The position numbers and the translations under genes were made by a program. The notes below the pieces were generated by a model, which saw only the letters and a list, made by a program, of their open reading frames with translations, did no database searches and was not told the DNA's origin. Shown here piece by piece: positions 1-8,966 of a DNA stretch of 64,000 nt; position 1 is the first letter of the stretch, and each line of letters starts with the position of its first letter. The stretch covers positions 1 to 64,000 of the forward strand of contig NZ_JAHKRC010000010.1 of the NCBI RefSeq assembly GCF_019345465.1, written 5' to 3'. The stretch comes from Pseudomonas sp. NKUCC02_KPG (GTDB lineage: Bacteria; Pseudomonadota; Gammaproteobacteria; Pseudomonadales; Pseudomonadaceae).

Positions 1-69
1 GCCCGCAAAAGCCGTTGCACAGGTCGCGAGCAGAGCGAGGCCGAAAGGTAAGAGCGCCGATGTTTTCAA
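1..69 (-). CDS. N-terminus of a secreted protein, cut by the window edge
   Basis: Twenty-three codons are visible, starting at a TTG at 67-69 and running off the left edge. They spell a textbook Sec signal peptide: MKTS, then a hydrophobic stretch (LLPFGLALLATCA), then an AFA-G cleavage site. A GGAG lies about 10 bases upstream of the TTG. The gene follows the OprD gene on the same strand after 144 bases, so it may belong to the tricarboxylate-type uptake cluster, for example as a periplasmic binding protein. The mature part is outside the window, so its family cannot be named. Confidence 0.55.
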   Translation of the reverse strand, partial: MKTSALLPFGLALLATCATAFAG

Positions 70-213
70 AGACCAATACTCCAATCATTTCAAAGTCATT
101 TGAATAGATTAGAACGTACTATAAATCTCATTTGAACTGGTTTGATGGAATAACAACCTCACTTTGGGTTATATCCCACCATTGATAGCGACATAACTGA
201 CATATAACAGGCA

Positions 214-1467
214 CTACCAGAGCGCGATATCGTAAGTCAGGTAGACCCGGTTACTGTCACGTCCTCGCGAGAAGTCCGAACGATAGACGTAGTTGCGCAG
301 CTTGACCCCCAACCCCTTGAGTGAACCTTGCTGCACCACATAGGCCAGTTCGGCATCGCGCTCCCATTCCTTGACTGTACTGCTGGACTTGCCGTCGTTA
401 CCGCTCAGGTAGCGGGTGGCGAATGTCAGCCCTGGTACACCCACGGCGGCGAAGTTGTAGCCATAGTTCAGCATCCAGGTCTTCTCGTCTTCCTCAATAA
501 ATTTGCCGATACCCGCGTTACTGAAGGAGTACACGGTTGCGCCGCTGATATAGGGCAGCCCGGCATCGCCACTGAGTGTCTGGTAGCCGCCGCCAAAGGA
601 ATGGCCCGCGATTGCGTAGCTCAGTTGGCCGCTGAGCATATCGTTATCGATCCTGCCCCCATGGGCCGACCCCGTATCGACACTGTTGAAGTAGCGCAGG
701 TCACTGGTGAGTACCCCTGCGCCGATGGGCAGATCGTGCTGGATTCCGGCAAAATTTTGCCTGTAGAAGTTCTCAAGCTCCCCGTAGAAATAGCTGAGGC
801 GGATGGTTTTGCCTGCTTTGTATTCAGCACCGGCGTAGCTGAAATCCCCCGATTTATCGCCACCGTAACCGTCGGGCACCAGTGCAATGCTGTCAGTGGA
901 GTCCCGCAACTTGAAACGTTCCAGATACCCCCCTGTCAGGGTCAGGTTCTCGATATCACTGCTGATGATCTGGCCGCCCTCGTAGGTCTGGGGCAAAAGA
1001 CGCGCATCGTTGTAGATCAGCACCGGTGTTTTGGGGAGCAGGGTTCCGTACTTCAGGGTGGTTCTGGCGAGCCTGGCTTTGGCCGTTATCCCGGCGCTTG
1101 AAAACTCGTCGGCCGCCCGACCATCGTCATGCACAGGCAGCAGTCCTGTGCCGCTGCGACCGCGACCCGAGTCGAGCTTGACCCCCAGCAGGCCCAGCGC
1201 ATCAATACCCAAGCCTAGGGTTCCGGAGGTAAATCCCGATTGGTAATCGAGCAGCAATCCCTGGGCCCACTCGGTTCGTTCGCTCTTCGCCGTTCTTGCT
1301 GATTTCGCACTCAAGCCATGCTCGTCGCGAAAGTTTTCGTTGAAGTACACGTTGCGCAATTGCAGCTTGAGCTTGCTGTCATCGACAAATCCGTCTGCGC
1401 TGGCGCTCGCCAGGGGTAGCAGTCCCAGAACAGAAAGCAACGTCCACCGGGTATGTAAACAGGTCAT
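214..1467 (-). CDS. OprD-family outer membrane porin
   Basis: An outer-membrane substrate-specific channel of the OprD/Occ family, about 417 residues and so of usual length. The start is the ATG at 1467 (MTCLHTRW), which gives a signal peptide ending ASASA followed by the mature DGFVDDSKLKLQLRNVYFNE, the typical OprD N-terminal strand. Later family marks are LGIDALGLLGVKLDSGRGRSGTGLLP, TLLPKTPVLIYNDARLLPQTYEG and a C-terminus ending in W. An in-frame GTG/TTG-type extension upstream would spoil the signal peptide. It lies downstream of the CitMHS transporter on the same strand. OprD paralogues often carry carboxylates, so a tricarboxylate-type substrate is inferred. Confidence 0.9.
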   Translation of the reverse strand: MTCLHTRWTLLSVLGLLPLASASADGFVDDSKLKLQLRNVYFNENFRDEHGLSAKSARTAKSERTEWAQGLLLDYQSGFTSGTLGLGIDALGLLGVKLDSGRGRSGTGLLPVHDDGRAADEFSSAGITAKARLARTTLKYGTLLPKTPVLIYNDARLLPQTYEGGQIISSDIENLTLTGGYLERFKLRDSTDSIALVPDGYGGDKSGDFSYAGAEYKAGKTIRLSYFYGELENFYRQNFAGIQHDLPIGAGVLTSDLRYFNSVDTGSAHGGRIDNDMLSGQLSYAIAGHSFGGGYQTLSGDAGLPYISGATVYSFSNAGIGKFIEEDEKTWMLNYGYNFAAVGVPGLTFATRYLSGNDGKSSSTVKEWERDAELAYVVQQGSLKGLGVKLRNYVYRSDFSRGRDSNRVYLTYDIALW

Positions 1468-1558
1468 GGCAAACTTCTCATTGTTGTTATTTGGGGTGCA
1501 GGACTGCGCACGCCTCACCGTCGAGGCGCGTCGATAAAAAGCAGGAGGCCTGGGTGGA

Positions 1559-2863
1559 TCAGGAGAAGAGGCTTATCGCCCCGGTCAGCAAGGCCAGTGT
1601 CGTAATCACAAGGGAGGTGAACACCGCCCATTTGACGGTGGCTTTCTGGAAGTCGCCGATATCACGGTCAACCATGCCCACCAGCAGCAACGTCGAAGCC
1701 ACGAGCGGGCTCATGAGGTGCACGGGCTGGCCGAGGACCGATGCCCGTGCGATTTCAAGGGGGTCTATGCCATAGGCCGCCGCCGCATTGGCCAGGATCG
1801 GCACCACCCCGAAGTAGTAAGCATCGTTGGAAAGGACGAACGTCAGCGGCATGCTGGTGATCGCCACCACCAGCGGGAACAGATGCCCCCAGGACGGCGG
1901 AATCCAGTCCACCAGCGTTTGAGCCAGAGCATCGACCATCTTGGTGCCCGAGAAGATCCCGGCAAAGATGCCAGCGGCAAACACCAGCAACACCACGGTC
2001 ATCGCATTACCGGAGTGGGCCAGGATGCGTTCTTTCTGAATATCCAGTTGCGGGTAGTTGATCATCAATGCCAGGACAAAACCGATCAGAAACAGGATCG
2101 CCGAGTGCATGATCCCCATCACCAGCGCAACCATCACCGCGATCACCAGCAGCAGGTTGATGTAGGCCAGCCTGGGGCGCTTGTAGGGTGTGTCTTCAAG
2201 GATGGCCTTGATGTAGCAATTACCCCCGCCGCTTTGCAATTGGATATTGCCAATGCGCTTGCGCTCGCCACGACCCAGCAAGAAGGCCGTGAAGACTACC
2301 CACATGGCGCCTCCGATCATCGTCGGCAGCATCGGCACGAAGTATTCGCCGGCGTCCAGGCCCAGGGCCGCGATGGCCCTGGTAGCAGGTCCGCCCCAAG
2401 GAGACATGCCGCTCATGATGCTCAAGGACAACATGGCGATGGTTGCCAGAACCATCGGGTTCATGCCAATGCGCTTGTACAACGGCAACATCGCAGCGCA
2501 GGTGATCATGTAGGTGGTTGTACCGTCGCCGTCGAGTGCGACCAGCAATGACAGCAGTGCAGTGCCGACCGCGATTTTCATCGGGTCGCCATTGACGCGC
2601 TTGAGGATTTTGCGGATCAGCGGGTCGAACAAGCCTGCATCAATCATCAAGCCGAAGAACAGGATGGCAAACAACAGGAGCGCAGCTGAAGGCGCCACCA
2701 TTTTCAGGCCATCGAGCATCATTTTGCCGGTGGTGCCGCCAAAACCGCCAATGACGGCAAATACGATCGGCACGACAACAAGCGCCACTATGGGTGACAG
2801 CCGTTTGGTCATTATCAGGAAGGTGAAAACGACCACCATGGCCAAACCAAGAAATGCGAGCAT
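1559..2863 (-). CDS. CitMHS-family citrate/tricarboxylate transporter
   Basis: A 434-residue inner-membrane secondary transporter of the CitMHS family (metal-citrate or citrate/proton symporters such as Bacillus CitM/CitH). It has about 11-12 hydrophobic segments. Family marks are KMMLDGLKMVAPSAALLLFAILFFGLMIDAGLFDPL near residues 47-83, ALDGDGTTTYM near 110 and MSGMSPWGGPATRA near 153. The ATG at 2863 follows a purine-rich AAGAGA. It sits between the OprD porin and the GalD/PrpF gene on one strand, so the three look co-transcribed. The substrate could be citrate, aconitate or a related acid; the sequence alone does not decide. Confidence 0.88.
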   Translation of the reverse strand: MLAFLGLAMVVVFTFLIMTKRLSPIVALVVVPIVFAVIGGFGGTTGKMMLDGLKMVAPSAALLLFAILFFGLMIDAGLFDPLIRKILKRVNGDPMKIAVGTALLSLLVALDGDGTTTYMITCAAMLPLYKRIGMNPMVLATIAMLSLSIMSGMSPWGGPATRAIAALGLDAGEYFVPMLPTMIGGAMWVVFTAFLLGRGERKRIGNIQLQSGGGNCYIKAILEDTPYKRPRLAYINLLLVIAVMVALVMGIMHSAILFLIGFVLALMINYPQLDIQKERILAHSGNAMTVVLLVFAAGIFAGIFSGTKMVDALAQTLVDWIPPSWGHLFPLVVAITSMPLTFVLSNDAYYFGVVPILANAAAAYGIDPLEIARASVLGQPVHLMSPLVASTLLLVGMVDRDIGDFQKATVKWAVFTSLVITTLALLTGAISLFS

Positions 2864-2993
2864 AGGTCAATTCTCTTGTTTTTATAATGAGTGCGGCCGG
2901 CGCAAAGGCGCACGACCCCATTCCCGCCGGACGACATGAACCAACGATGTCTGGCGGTGTGCTGATGCAAAAGCGGCAATGACCTGGGGGAAA

Positions 2994-4076
2994 TTATCCG
3001 GCGAGTCGTTGGGAAGCTGTAGCGTAAACAAAACCGGAGAACAGCCTGCGCGATGTGCGCACGACCGAGGCGCGAATGGTCTCTTCCCGAGCGCCGGTGT
3101 AAGACAATACAACGTCTATCCCGCCGCTTGGATGTTCAATCCGCACATGTTTCAAACGGGGCTCATCAACGTTGCCCAGCAGTTGCGAGACCACGCTGCC
3201 CTCCGTGACACAGGCGGTCGCCAGGCCAATGGCTCCGGTGATTGCCAGTGCACGATGACAGGTGTGAGGCATGAAGTAGCGCACCTGAATCGTACCGCCA
3301 GACCTGGCCGGTGACACGAGCACCGGCTTGGGAATCACTTTGTCACTGACATCGCCCAGGCCCATTGCAAAACCGGCTTTCAGGCGCAGGGATTCCAGTC
3401 GGCGCAGAAACTCAACGTCGGCATCCAGTTCAGCGGGACTTTCATCGCCCTGTTTACCCAACTGGCTGGCCTCGACGATCATCATCGGCATCGCCATGTC
3501 GATGCAGGTCACCGCAAAACCGTCGATCACATCCTGTGTGTGCCCGGTGGGGAACAGTTTGCCGGTCTTGCTGCCAGCAGCGTCCAGGAACGTCAGTTGC
3601 ACAGGCGCGGCGGTGCCCGGTACGCCGTCGATGGCAGTGTCGCCTTCATAGCTGACCTTGCCGCCGGGGGTCTGTACCTCGGCGTTTACAAATGTCCCGG
3701 TGTTCAGGTTGCGAATACGCACCCGCGTCACATCGGCGGACGCTTTCACCAGCCCCTGCTCGATGGCAAACGGGCCGACGGCGCACAGCATATTGCCGCA
3801 ATTGGGCGCGGTATCGACCCGACGCTGGGAGACCATGACCTGAACGAACAGATAATCGACGTCAGCGTCAGCGTGAAGCGACGGGCTTACGATCGCCACT
3901 TTGCTGGTTTGCGGGCTGCCGCCACCGATACCGTCAATCTCAAGTTCGTGGCCAGAGCCCATCAGGTTGAGCAGCAACTCGTCACGTTCTTCGATTGCAG
4001 CCGGTAGATCCCAGGCGAGAAATACCGGGCCCTTGGAGGTACCACCGCGCATCAGCACACAGGGAATTCTTTGCAT
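2994..4076 (-). CDS. GalD/PrpF-family isomerase (4-oxalomesaconate tautomerase-like)
   Basis: A 360-residue protein of the PrpF/GalD/LigU fold (diaminopimelate-epimerase-like). GalD interconverts 4-oxalomesaconate tautomers in gallate catabolism; PrpF isomerises aconitates in the methylcitrate cycle. The N-terminal RIPCVLMRGGTSKG and the central APNCGNMLCAVGPFAIEQG (the conserved Cys and the NCGN loop) are diagnostic, and the length equals that of GalD. None of galA, galB or galC is nearby. With a CitMHS transporter and a porin alongside, an isomerase acting on an imported tricarboxylate such as an aconitate is as likely as gallate metabolism. The gene is first in its transcription unit, divergent from a LysR gene. 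Confidence 0.75.
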   Translation of the reverse strand: MQRIPCVLMRGGTSKGPVFLAWDLPAAIEERDELLLNLMGSGHELEIDGIGGGSPQTSKVAIVSPSLHADADVDYLFVQVMVSQRRVDTAPNCGNMLCAVGPFAIEQGLVKASADVTRVRIRNLNTGTFVNAEVQTPGGKVSYEGDTAIDGVPGTAAPVQLTFLDAAGSKTGKLFPTGHTQDVIDGFAVTCIDMAMPMMIVEASQLGKQGDESPAELDADVEFLRRLESLRLKAGFAMGLGDVSDKVIPKPVLVSPARSGGTIQVRYFMPHTCHRALAITGAIGLATACVTEGSVVSQLLGNVDEPRLKHVRIEHPSGGIDVVLSYTGAREETIRASVVRTSRRLFSGFVYATASQRLAG

Positions 4077-4239
4077 GGGACGGACTCTTGTTGATCAATC
4101 CGGGTGATTGATGTCTTGGATGCAAGAGTCGCAGGCTTCGAAAATTGTTTCCAATGCAAATATCAGCCGGATTATTGCGTTTGACGAATGATAAATTTAG
4201 GATGATTTGAACGCACCTTTCTCTTCGGTCTGGATCAAA

Positions 4240-5133
4240 ATGATGAATTATGAGCTGAATGACATACGATCTTTCGTGAAAATCGCAGAACTTGGCAGCT
4301 TTCACGAGGCTGCGGATGCGTTGCATCTTTCTCAGCCGGCGTTAAGCCGCAGGATGAAAAAGCTCGAAGACGGATTAGGGACAGCGCTTCTTGACCGTAC
4401 GACTCGACGAGTCAGTCTCACAAGCGTTGGGCGGGACTTTCTGCCCAAGGCTCGACGCCTGCTGGATGACTTCGACGATTCGATTCTCAACATCCGGGAG
4501 CTGGCAGAGCGCCAGAGCGGCCGTGTCACGCTGGCCTGCATCCCGACAGCGGCCTTTTACTTTCTCCCGTCGGTAATACGTCTTTATAACGAGCGCTATC
4601 CACAAATCCGAATCCGGCTTCTGGATCAGAGTGCGAACGAAGGACTGGAGGCTGTTCTGCGCGGTGAAGCCGACTTTGGCATCAATATGATGAGCGGCCA
4701 GCACCCGGACATTGAGTTCGTGCCGTTGGTGAACGAGCCTTTTGTTCTGGCTTGCCGACGCGATCATGAGCTGGCAGAGCGCAGCTCGGTATCCTGGGCA
4801 GAACTCAGCAATTACCGTCTTATCGGAGTCGGCCGCCTGAGCGGCAACCGGATGCTGCTTGACCACGCCCTGTCGGGCTTGAGCTGGCGTCCGCAGTGGT
4901 TCTATGAGGTGCAGCACCTGTCAACGTCGCTTGGCCTGGTGGAAGCGGGTCTGGGAGTGTCGGCCATGCCCAGCCTGGCAATGCCGGCAGTGGATCACCC
5001 AACGCTGGTGAGCGTCCCGCTGGTAGATCCGGTTGTGAACCGATCGTTGGGGCTGGTTTACCGGCGAGGCGCGTCACTGTCGCCGGCAGCGGAAAAATTC
5101 GTCGCCATATTGCTGGAGCAGTGGGAGCAATGA
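4240..5133 (+). CDS. LysR-family transcriptional regulator
   Basis: A LysR regulator of about 297 residues. The winged HTH is clear (ELNDIRSFVKIAELGSFHEAADALHLSQPALSRRMKKLEDGLGTALLDR), followed by a periplasmic-binding-fold effector domain. It is divergent from the GalD-like gene across about 160 bases, the classic arrangement for a LysR that controls its neighbour, so it probably governs the isomerase-CitMHS-OprD unit. The start is uncertain: ATG at 4240 or 4243 matches LysR alignments, while a TTG at 4207 has the better AGGA ribosome site and would add 11 residues. Confidence 0.88.
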   Translation: MMNYELNDIRSFVKIAELGSFHEAADALHLSQPALSRRMKKLEDGLGTALLDRTTRRVSLTSVGRDFLPKARRLLDDFDDSILNIRELAERQSGRVTLACIPTAAFYFLPSVIRLYNERYPQIRIRLLDQSANEGLEAVLRGEADFGINMMSGQHPDIEFVPLVNEPFVLACRRDHELAERSSVSWAELSNYRLIGVGRLSGNRMLLDHALSGLSWRPQWFYEVQHLSTSLGLVEAGLGVSAMPSLAMPAVDHPTLVSVPLVDPVVNRSLGLVYRRGASLSPAAEKFVAILLEQWEQ

Positions 5134-5209
5134 CGACTGGAACGAGGCGGCGTTCGATCACGTAGCGCCCGCAAAACCCGGACGCGCGGCATGCCTGGCT
5201 GAGCCTGGC

Positions 5210-6430
5210 TCACCTCTCTCCCATGCTGGGGCGGTAGCTCGCTGGAGAGAAGTTGAGCGTCAGCATCGCCATCACGGCGAGAACCCCAATGTGTAACCAC
5301 CACCCCGTAATGAAGCTGCCACCGCAGTCAAGCAGCCAGCCGATCAACCAGGGAGCGGTTGATGCGAGCAAGAAACCAACTCCCTGGACAAAGGCTGCCA
5401 AGGTGCCAGCCGCTTGGGCGCCGGGCAAATGGTCGAGCGCGACAATCAGGCTGAGCGAGAAAAAACCGCCGAGGCCAAACCCGGCCAGTGCAACCCACAC
5501 CCACGGCGCGGCGTTGGGAGCCAGGGCGAAACCGGCGAAACCCACGGTCTGCAGCGCTATCGTAAGCAATAAGGGCCCGCGTCGGTCAGCACTGCGCCGT
5601 GCCAGCATCGGCATGGCGAATGCCGCCGTCGCCTGGAATATCGCCAACCAGGCGAGCAGGTTGCCCGAAGCCTGCAGGCCCATGTTCTGCTGCTGGTAGA
5701 AGGACGGCAACCATGCAACCAGACTCGAATAGCCGCTGTTGGTGAGTCCAAAGTAGGCAGCCAGCTGCCACGCTCGCCGGTTCCTGAAGAAGCTGCTCAA
5801 AACCGGAGCAGGTCCGCTCGCAACCAGCGGTGGTGTGCGCGGCGCGCAAAGCAGCCAGAGCAGGAGCACGACAAGTGCCGGCAACGCCCACACGGAAAGC
5901 CCCAACCTCCAGCCGCCATAGGCAGTGAGCCACGTGCTTGCCAGCGAGCCCAGCGCCCCGCCGCCGACCAGTGCCGCCGAGTAAAGCCCCATCGCCATCG
6001 CTATCTGTTGAGGAAACCAGCGCTTGGCGATCCCCGGCACCAAAGCCTGGATCACCGCCACGCCGGTGCCGGCGATACCCGCGCAGGCGATCAACTGCGC
6101 GCCGTCCTTGACCACCGCCCGTGACGCACACCCGAGCATCAGCAGCAATAATGCGCCGGTCAGCGCCTGCCTTTCCCCAAAGCGCCGGGCCAGACCTATA
6201 CCAATAAAGGCCATCAGCCCCATCAACACGAAGGGCAAGGTGGTCAGCATTGCGGCGGCGCGAAAATCCAGGCCAATGTCACCACGCACCAAATCGAGCA
6301 CGGGCCCAACCGAAGTCAAGAAGGGCCGCAAATTCAAGCCAAGCAGCACCAGCAGCACCAGTGCGGTCAGTGACACCTTGCCTGCACGCGGCGCGCAGGC
6401 TGCGATGAAAGCCGAAGCGCGATCAGTCAT
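5210..6430 (-). CDS. MFS transporter, CynX/NimT family
   Basis: An inner-membrane MFS protein of about 406 residues with 12 hydrophobic segments. The first segment carries LGLNLRPFLTSVGPVL, the signature of the CynX (cyanate) / NimT (2-nitroimidazole) family. The chosen ATG at 6430 (MTDRASAF) overlaps the stop of the upstream MFS gene by 8 bases, so translation is probably coupled; a longer frame to 6466 would lie well inside the upstream gene. The substrate is unknown. CynX relatives range from cyanate to drug export, and no cynS or cynT is nearby. Confidence 0.82.
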   Translation of the reverse strand: MTDRASAFIAACAPRAGKVSLTALVLLVLLGLNLRPFLTSVGPVLDLVRGDIGLDFRAAAMLTTLPFVLMGLMAFIGIGLARRFGERQALTGALLLLMLGCASRAVVKDGAQLIACAGIAGTGVAVIQALVPGIAKRWFPQQIAMAMGLYSAALVGGGALGSLASTWLTAYGGWRLGLSVWALPALVVLLLWLLCAPRTPPLVASGPAPVLSSFFRNRRAWQLAAYFGLTNSGYSSLVAWLPSFYQQQNMGLQASGNLLAWLAIFQATAAFAMPMLARRSADRRGPLLLTIALQTVGFAGFALAPNAAPWVWVALAGFGLGGFFSLSLIVALDHLPGAQAAGTLAAFVQGVGFLLASTAPWLIGWLLDCGGSFITGWWLHIGVLAVMAMLTLNFSPASYRPSMGER

Positions 6431-7586
6431 GGCACGCACTTCTTTCGCGCCAGATGCCCTTAGCATGCCCGCCCAGGCAAGTCACCGCGAAGGCCACCAG
6501 CAGTGCACCTGTGCCGAGCACAAAGATCAGTTGGTGGTTGGAGCCCTGCACCAGCAGCGCAATGGCCGCAGGCGTCACGGCTGCAGCCCCCATCAGCGTA
6601 ATACTGACCAGAGGCGTCAGCTTGCCGGTGGGATCGTTGGTGGTAATCAATGCCATGTAGTAACACAGCGCGAGTACCCAGCCGAATTGCAGCAAGAAAA
6701 GAGCGGCGAACAGTTGAGTGGGTGTGCGCGTGTACGAGGTGAGCATGGCAATCGACACAAACACGGACAGCAAGCCCAGGCCAATCATGAAGCGGCGATT
6801 GACACGGCCACCCAGCAGGCTTGGAAGCGCTGCGCCCGGCAAACCGGCGATAGCCGAAAGACCAAATGCCCAGCCAATATCGACACTGGAAATACCCTGA
6901 TCTCGTGCCAGCTGATCGATGAAGCCCCACACGCAGTAAATGGCGATTTGCATGAACAGCATTCCGACCAGCGCACTGCGCCCTTCCCGTGACGAACCAT
7001 CCTGGGCAGCGACTCTTTGTAGCGTCCCGTTGGTGTCAGCCACCTTGCGCGGCAGCGCAAGGCTGGCAACACAGATCAGGACGTACCACAGGCCGAAAGA
7101 GCACAGCGCGGTCACGATTCCGCTTTGTACCGCGAGAATGGGCAATGCTGCGGAGAAAAACGAATATTCAGGCGTTTGCAAAAGCAGCATCAACCCGAAT
7201 GAGCGGTCCTGATTGGGAAGGCGACCCAGGGTTGATACGGCATACGCGTAGATCAATCCCGCGCAGGTCCCGGCAAGCAGTCGCACCACCAGCAACAGAT
7301 TATTCGTTGATGCCCATGCCGTGGCGACACTGAGCGCCACGCAAAGCATGCCTGTGTAGAGGCACAGGTTTCTTGCACTGAAGCGCTTCATCAGCGGTGG
7401 ACAAATAATGGTGCCCAATGTCATCCCGACCATTTCTATTGAAACCACCCAGCCCTGTTGATCCAGCGACAGATTCAACTGATCTGTCAGCAACCCCATG
7501 AAAATGGGTTGAACACCACACACGATAAACGCCGTACACGCAATGAAGATGAGGGAGGCACGCAGTATCTTGGGATTGCTATTCAT
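6423..7586 (-). CDS. MFS transporter, substrate unknown
   Basis: An MFS protein of about 387 residues starting at the ATG at 7586 (MNSNPKILRAS), which opens directly into the first membrane segment; longer in-frame starts would add a polar tail unlike the family. Twelve hydrophobic segments are evident, with a polar central loop (PRKVADTNGTLQRVAAQDGSSREGR). It overlaps the CynX-like gene downstream by 8 bases. Two different MFS permeases in one transcription unit is unusual and may mean uptake plus export of related compounds. The LysR gene at 7973-8851 lies upstream on the same strand. Confidence 0.8.
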   Translation of the reverse strand: MNSNPKILRASLIFIACTAFIVCGVQPIFMGLLTDQLNLSLDQQGWVVSIEMVGMTLGTIICPPLMKRFSARNLCLYTGMLCVALSVATAWASTNNLLLVVRLLAGTCAGLIYAYAVSTLGRLPNQDRSFGLMLLLQTPEYSFFSAALPILAVQSGIVTALCSFGLWYVLICVASLALPRKVADTNGTLQRVAAQDGSSREGRSALVGMLFMQIAIYCVWGFIDQLARDQGISSVDIGWAFGLSAIAGLPGAALPSLLGGRVNRRFMIGLGLLSVFVSIAMLTSYTRTPTQLFAALFLLQFGWVLALCYYMALITTNDPTGKLTPLVSITLMGAAAVTPAAIALLVQGSNHQLIFVLGTGALLVAFAVTCLGGHAKGIWRERSACHD

Positions 7587-7972
7587 ATGGGACCCTGATG
7601 CGCTGAGCGAACTAGGGGGGGTGTGCCTCGACAGTGCCTTGGCGTTCTGTCCAGAACAGGCATCGAGAGCGCCCGCAGCCTGTAGCTGCCACCCGTCTAT
7701 ACGCAGCACTCGTTGTTGTAGTTTTGGATAACCCAGGTAGAACGGGATGGCCCGGCGGGCCTTGATTCATCCACGTCCTTGCAACGGATCCTAGACCGGC
7801 ACTACGTCCTATTGAAAGTTAATAAAAGGAATCCCAAGTATTTGGATTTTTAATAAAGTGGCTTCGACCGCTACTGCCAACAGCAGGTCATCTGCGTACA
7901 TTAAAGAGTGGCATAGGCGTACTGAGAGACATCGCCCTGGCGCCAGATGCCTCGCTCACCCGGCACGCTTGA
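7587..7972. other. Intergenic region with a LysR-like dyad
   Basis: This 386-base stretch separates the LysR stop from the MFS start on the same strand. I find no convincing coding frame. An imperfect dyad AATCCCAA-GTA-TTTGGATT at 7830-7848 lies in an AT-rich stretch and is a plausible LysR-type operator or promoter element for the MFS pair. That role is inferred only from position and symmetry. Confidence 0.3.
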
Positions 7973-8851
7973 TCAATGCACCTCTTCATCCACTATCTGG
8001 ATGAGCACATCAGCCAGTTCTTTGATCACCGGGTCGATGCTCGGGCGATGGAATACGGCTATCTCGAATGCGGTAATCGGGCTCAACCCGTCCTCGACAC
8101 CCAGCACCTTGTGATCAGGAGTGACTGCCCGGGTTGGAAGCAGGCTGACACCAAACCCATTGGCCACTGCCTCCTGAATACTGGCAAGGCTGGTGCCCGT
8201 GAAGCAGATACGCCACGTACGGCCAAGGGCTTCGAGCGCGCTGATCATGTCATCCCGATAGAGTCCCCGTGACGGAAATGTCACCAGGGGTATAGGGTCC
8301 TGGTCGAAACACGGACGTGTCGCGCTATCAATCCACTCCATGGTTTCTGATCGGCAAGCGTTGGCCTCACGGCTGTGGCGTCGCTGTTTTATCAGGATCA
8401 GGTCCAGCTCGCCGCGGTCATAGCTGCGAAGCAGGTCTGAACTCAATCCACTGATGATTTCCAGCTTCACCTTCGGGTGCTTGCGATTGAAGGCGGCCAG
8501 CACGGGCATGGTTTTGCTTGCGGCGAAATCATCAGGAACACCGAGCCGTATGGTGACGCTCATTCCGCTCGAAAGCGCCTCGCCCAGCTGATTGCTCACG
8601 GCCAGAAGATGGCGCGCATACCCCAACAGGATGATGCCGGCATCAGTGGGACGTATTTCCCGGCTGCTTCGATCAAGCAACTGGTGCCCCACAAGTTCTT
8701 CCAGTCGGCGCACCTTCTGGCTGACGGTGGATTGAGTGGAGTGCAGTCTGGTCGCAGCGGTGGTGAAACTGCCGCAATCGGCGACCATCACCATCGTTCT
8801 GAGCATGTCCAGGTCAAAGATCGGCCTGGCGGGTTTATGATCGTTATTCAT
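7973..8851 (-). CDS. LysR-family transcriptional regulator
   Basis: A 292-residue LysR regulator. The N-terminus reads FDLDMLRTMVMVADCGSFTTAATRLHSTQSTVSQKVRRLEELVGHQLLDRS, a complete LysR winged HTH, followed by an effector-binding domain that includes GVPDDFAASKTMPVLAAFNRKHPKVKLEI. The start is the ATG at 8851 (MNNDHKPARP). It precedes the two MFS genes on the same strand after a 386-base gap, so it may control them from that gap. No effector can be deduced. Confidence 0.87.
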   Translation of the reverse strand: MNNDHKPARPIFDLDMLRTMVMVADCGSFTTAATRLHSTQSTVSQKVRRLEELVGHQLLDRSSREIRPTDAGIILLGYARHLLAVSNQLGEALSSGMSVTIRLGVPDDFAASKTMPVLAAFNRKHPKVKLEIISGLSSDLLRSYDRGELDLILIKQRRHSREANACRSETMEWIDSATRPCFDQDPIPLVTFPSRGLYRDDMISALEALGRTWRICFTGTSLASIQEAVANGFGVSLLPTRAVTPDHKVLGVEDGLSPITAFEIAVFHRPSIDPVIKELADVLIQIVDEEVH

Positions 8852-8943
8852 GGTGCATTACCCCGGATTCCGTAGGCACCTCCATGCCAGAACACAAGAC
8901 AGGCAAGGGGGCGCCACGCTTGAGCACTTATTATCAAGTGCCT

Positions 8944-8962
8944 CTAAAGCAAGCAGCTTTAG
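8944..8962 (-). terminator. Hairpin after the DUF4239 gene
   Basis: CTAAAGC and GCTTTAG form a 7-bp stem with a 5-base loop, starting 4 bases after the TAA of the DUF4239 gene on the minus strand. There is no clear T-run, so intrinsic termination would be weak. A second short stem (GCACTT…AAGTGC) lies just beyond it. Confidence 0.35.
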
Positions 8963-8966
8963 CTGG

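Noticed and set aside
328..1101. Long open frame on the plus strand across the OprD gene
   Set aside because: Antisense to a clearly homologous porin, with no recognisable protein sequence; a shadow of the GC-rich coding strand.
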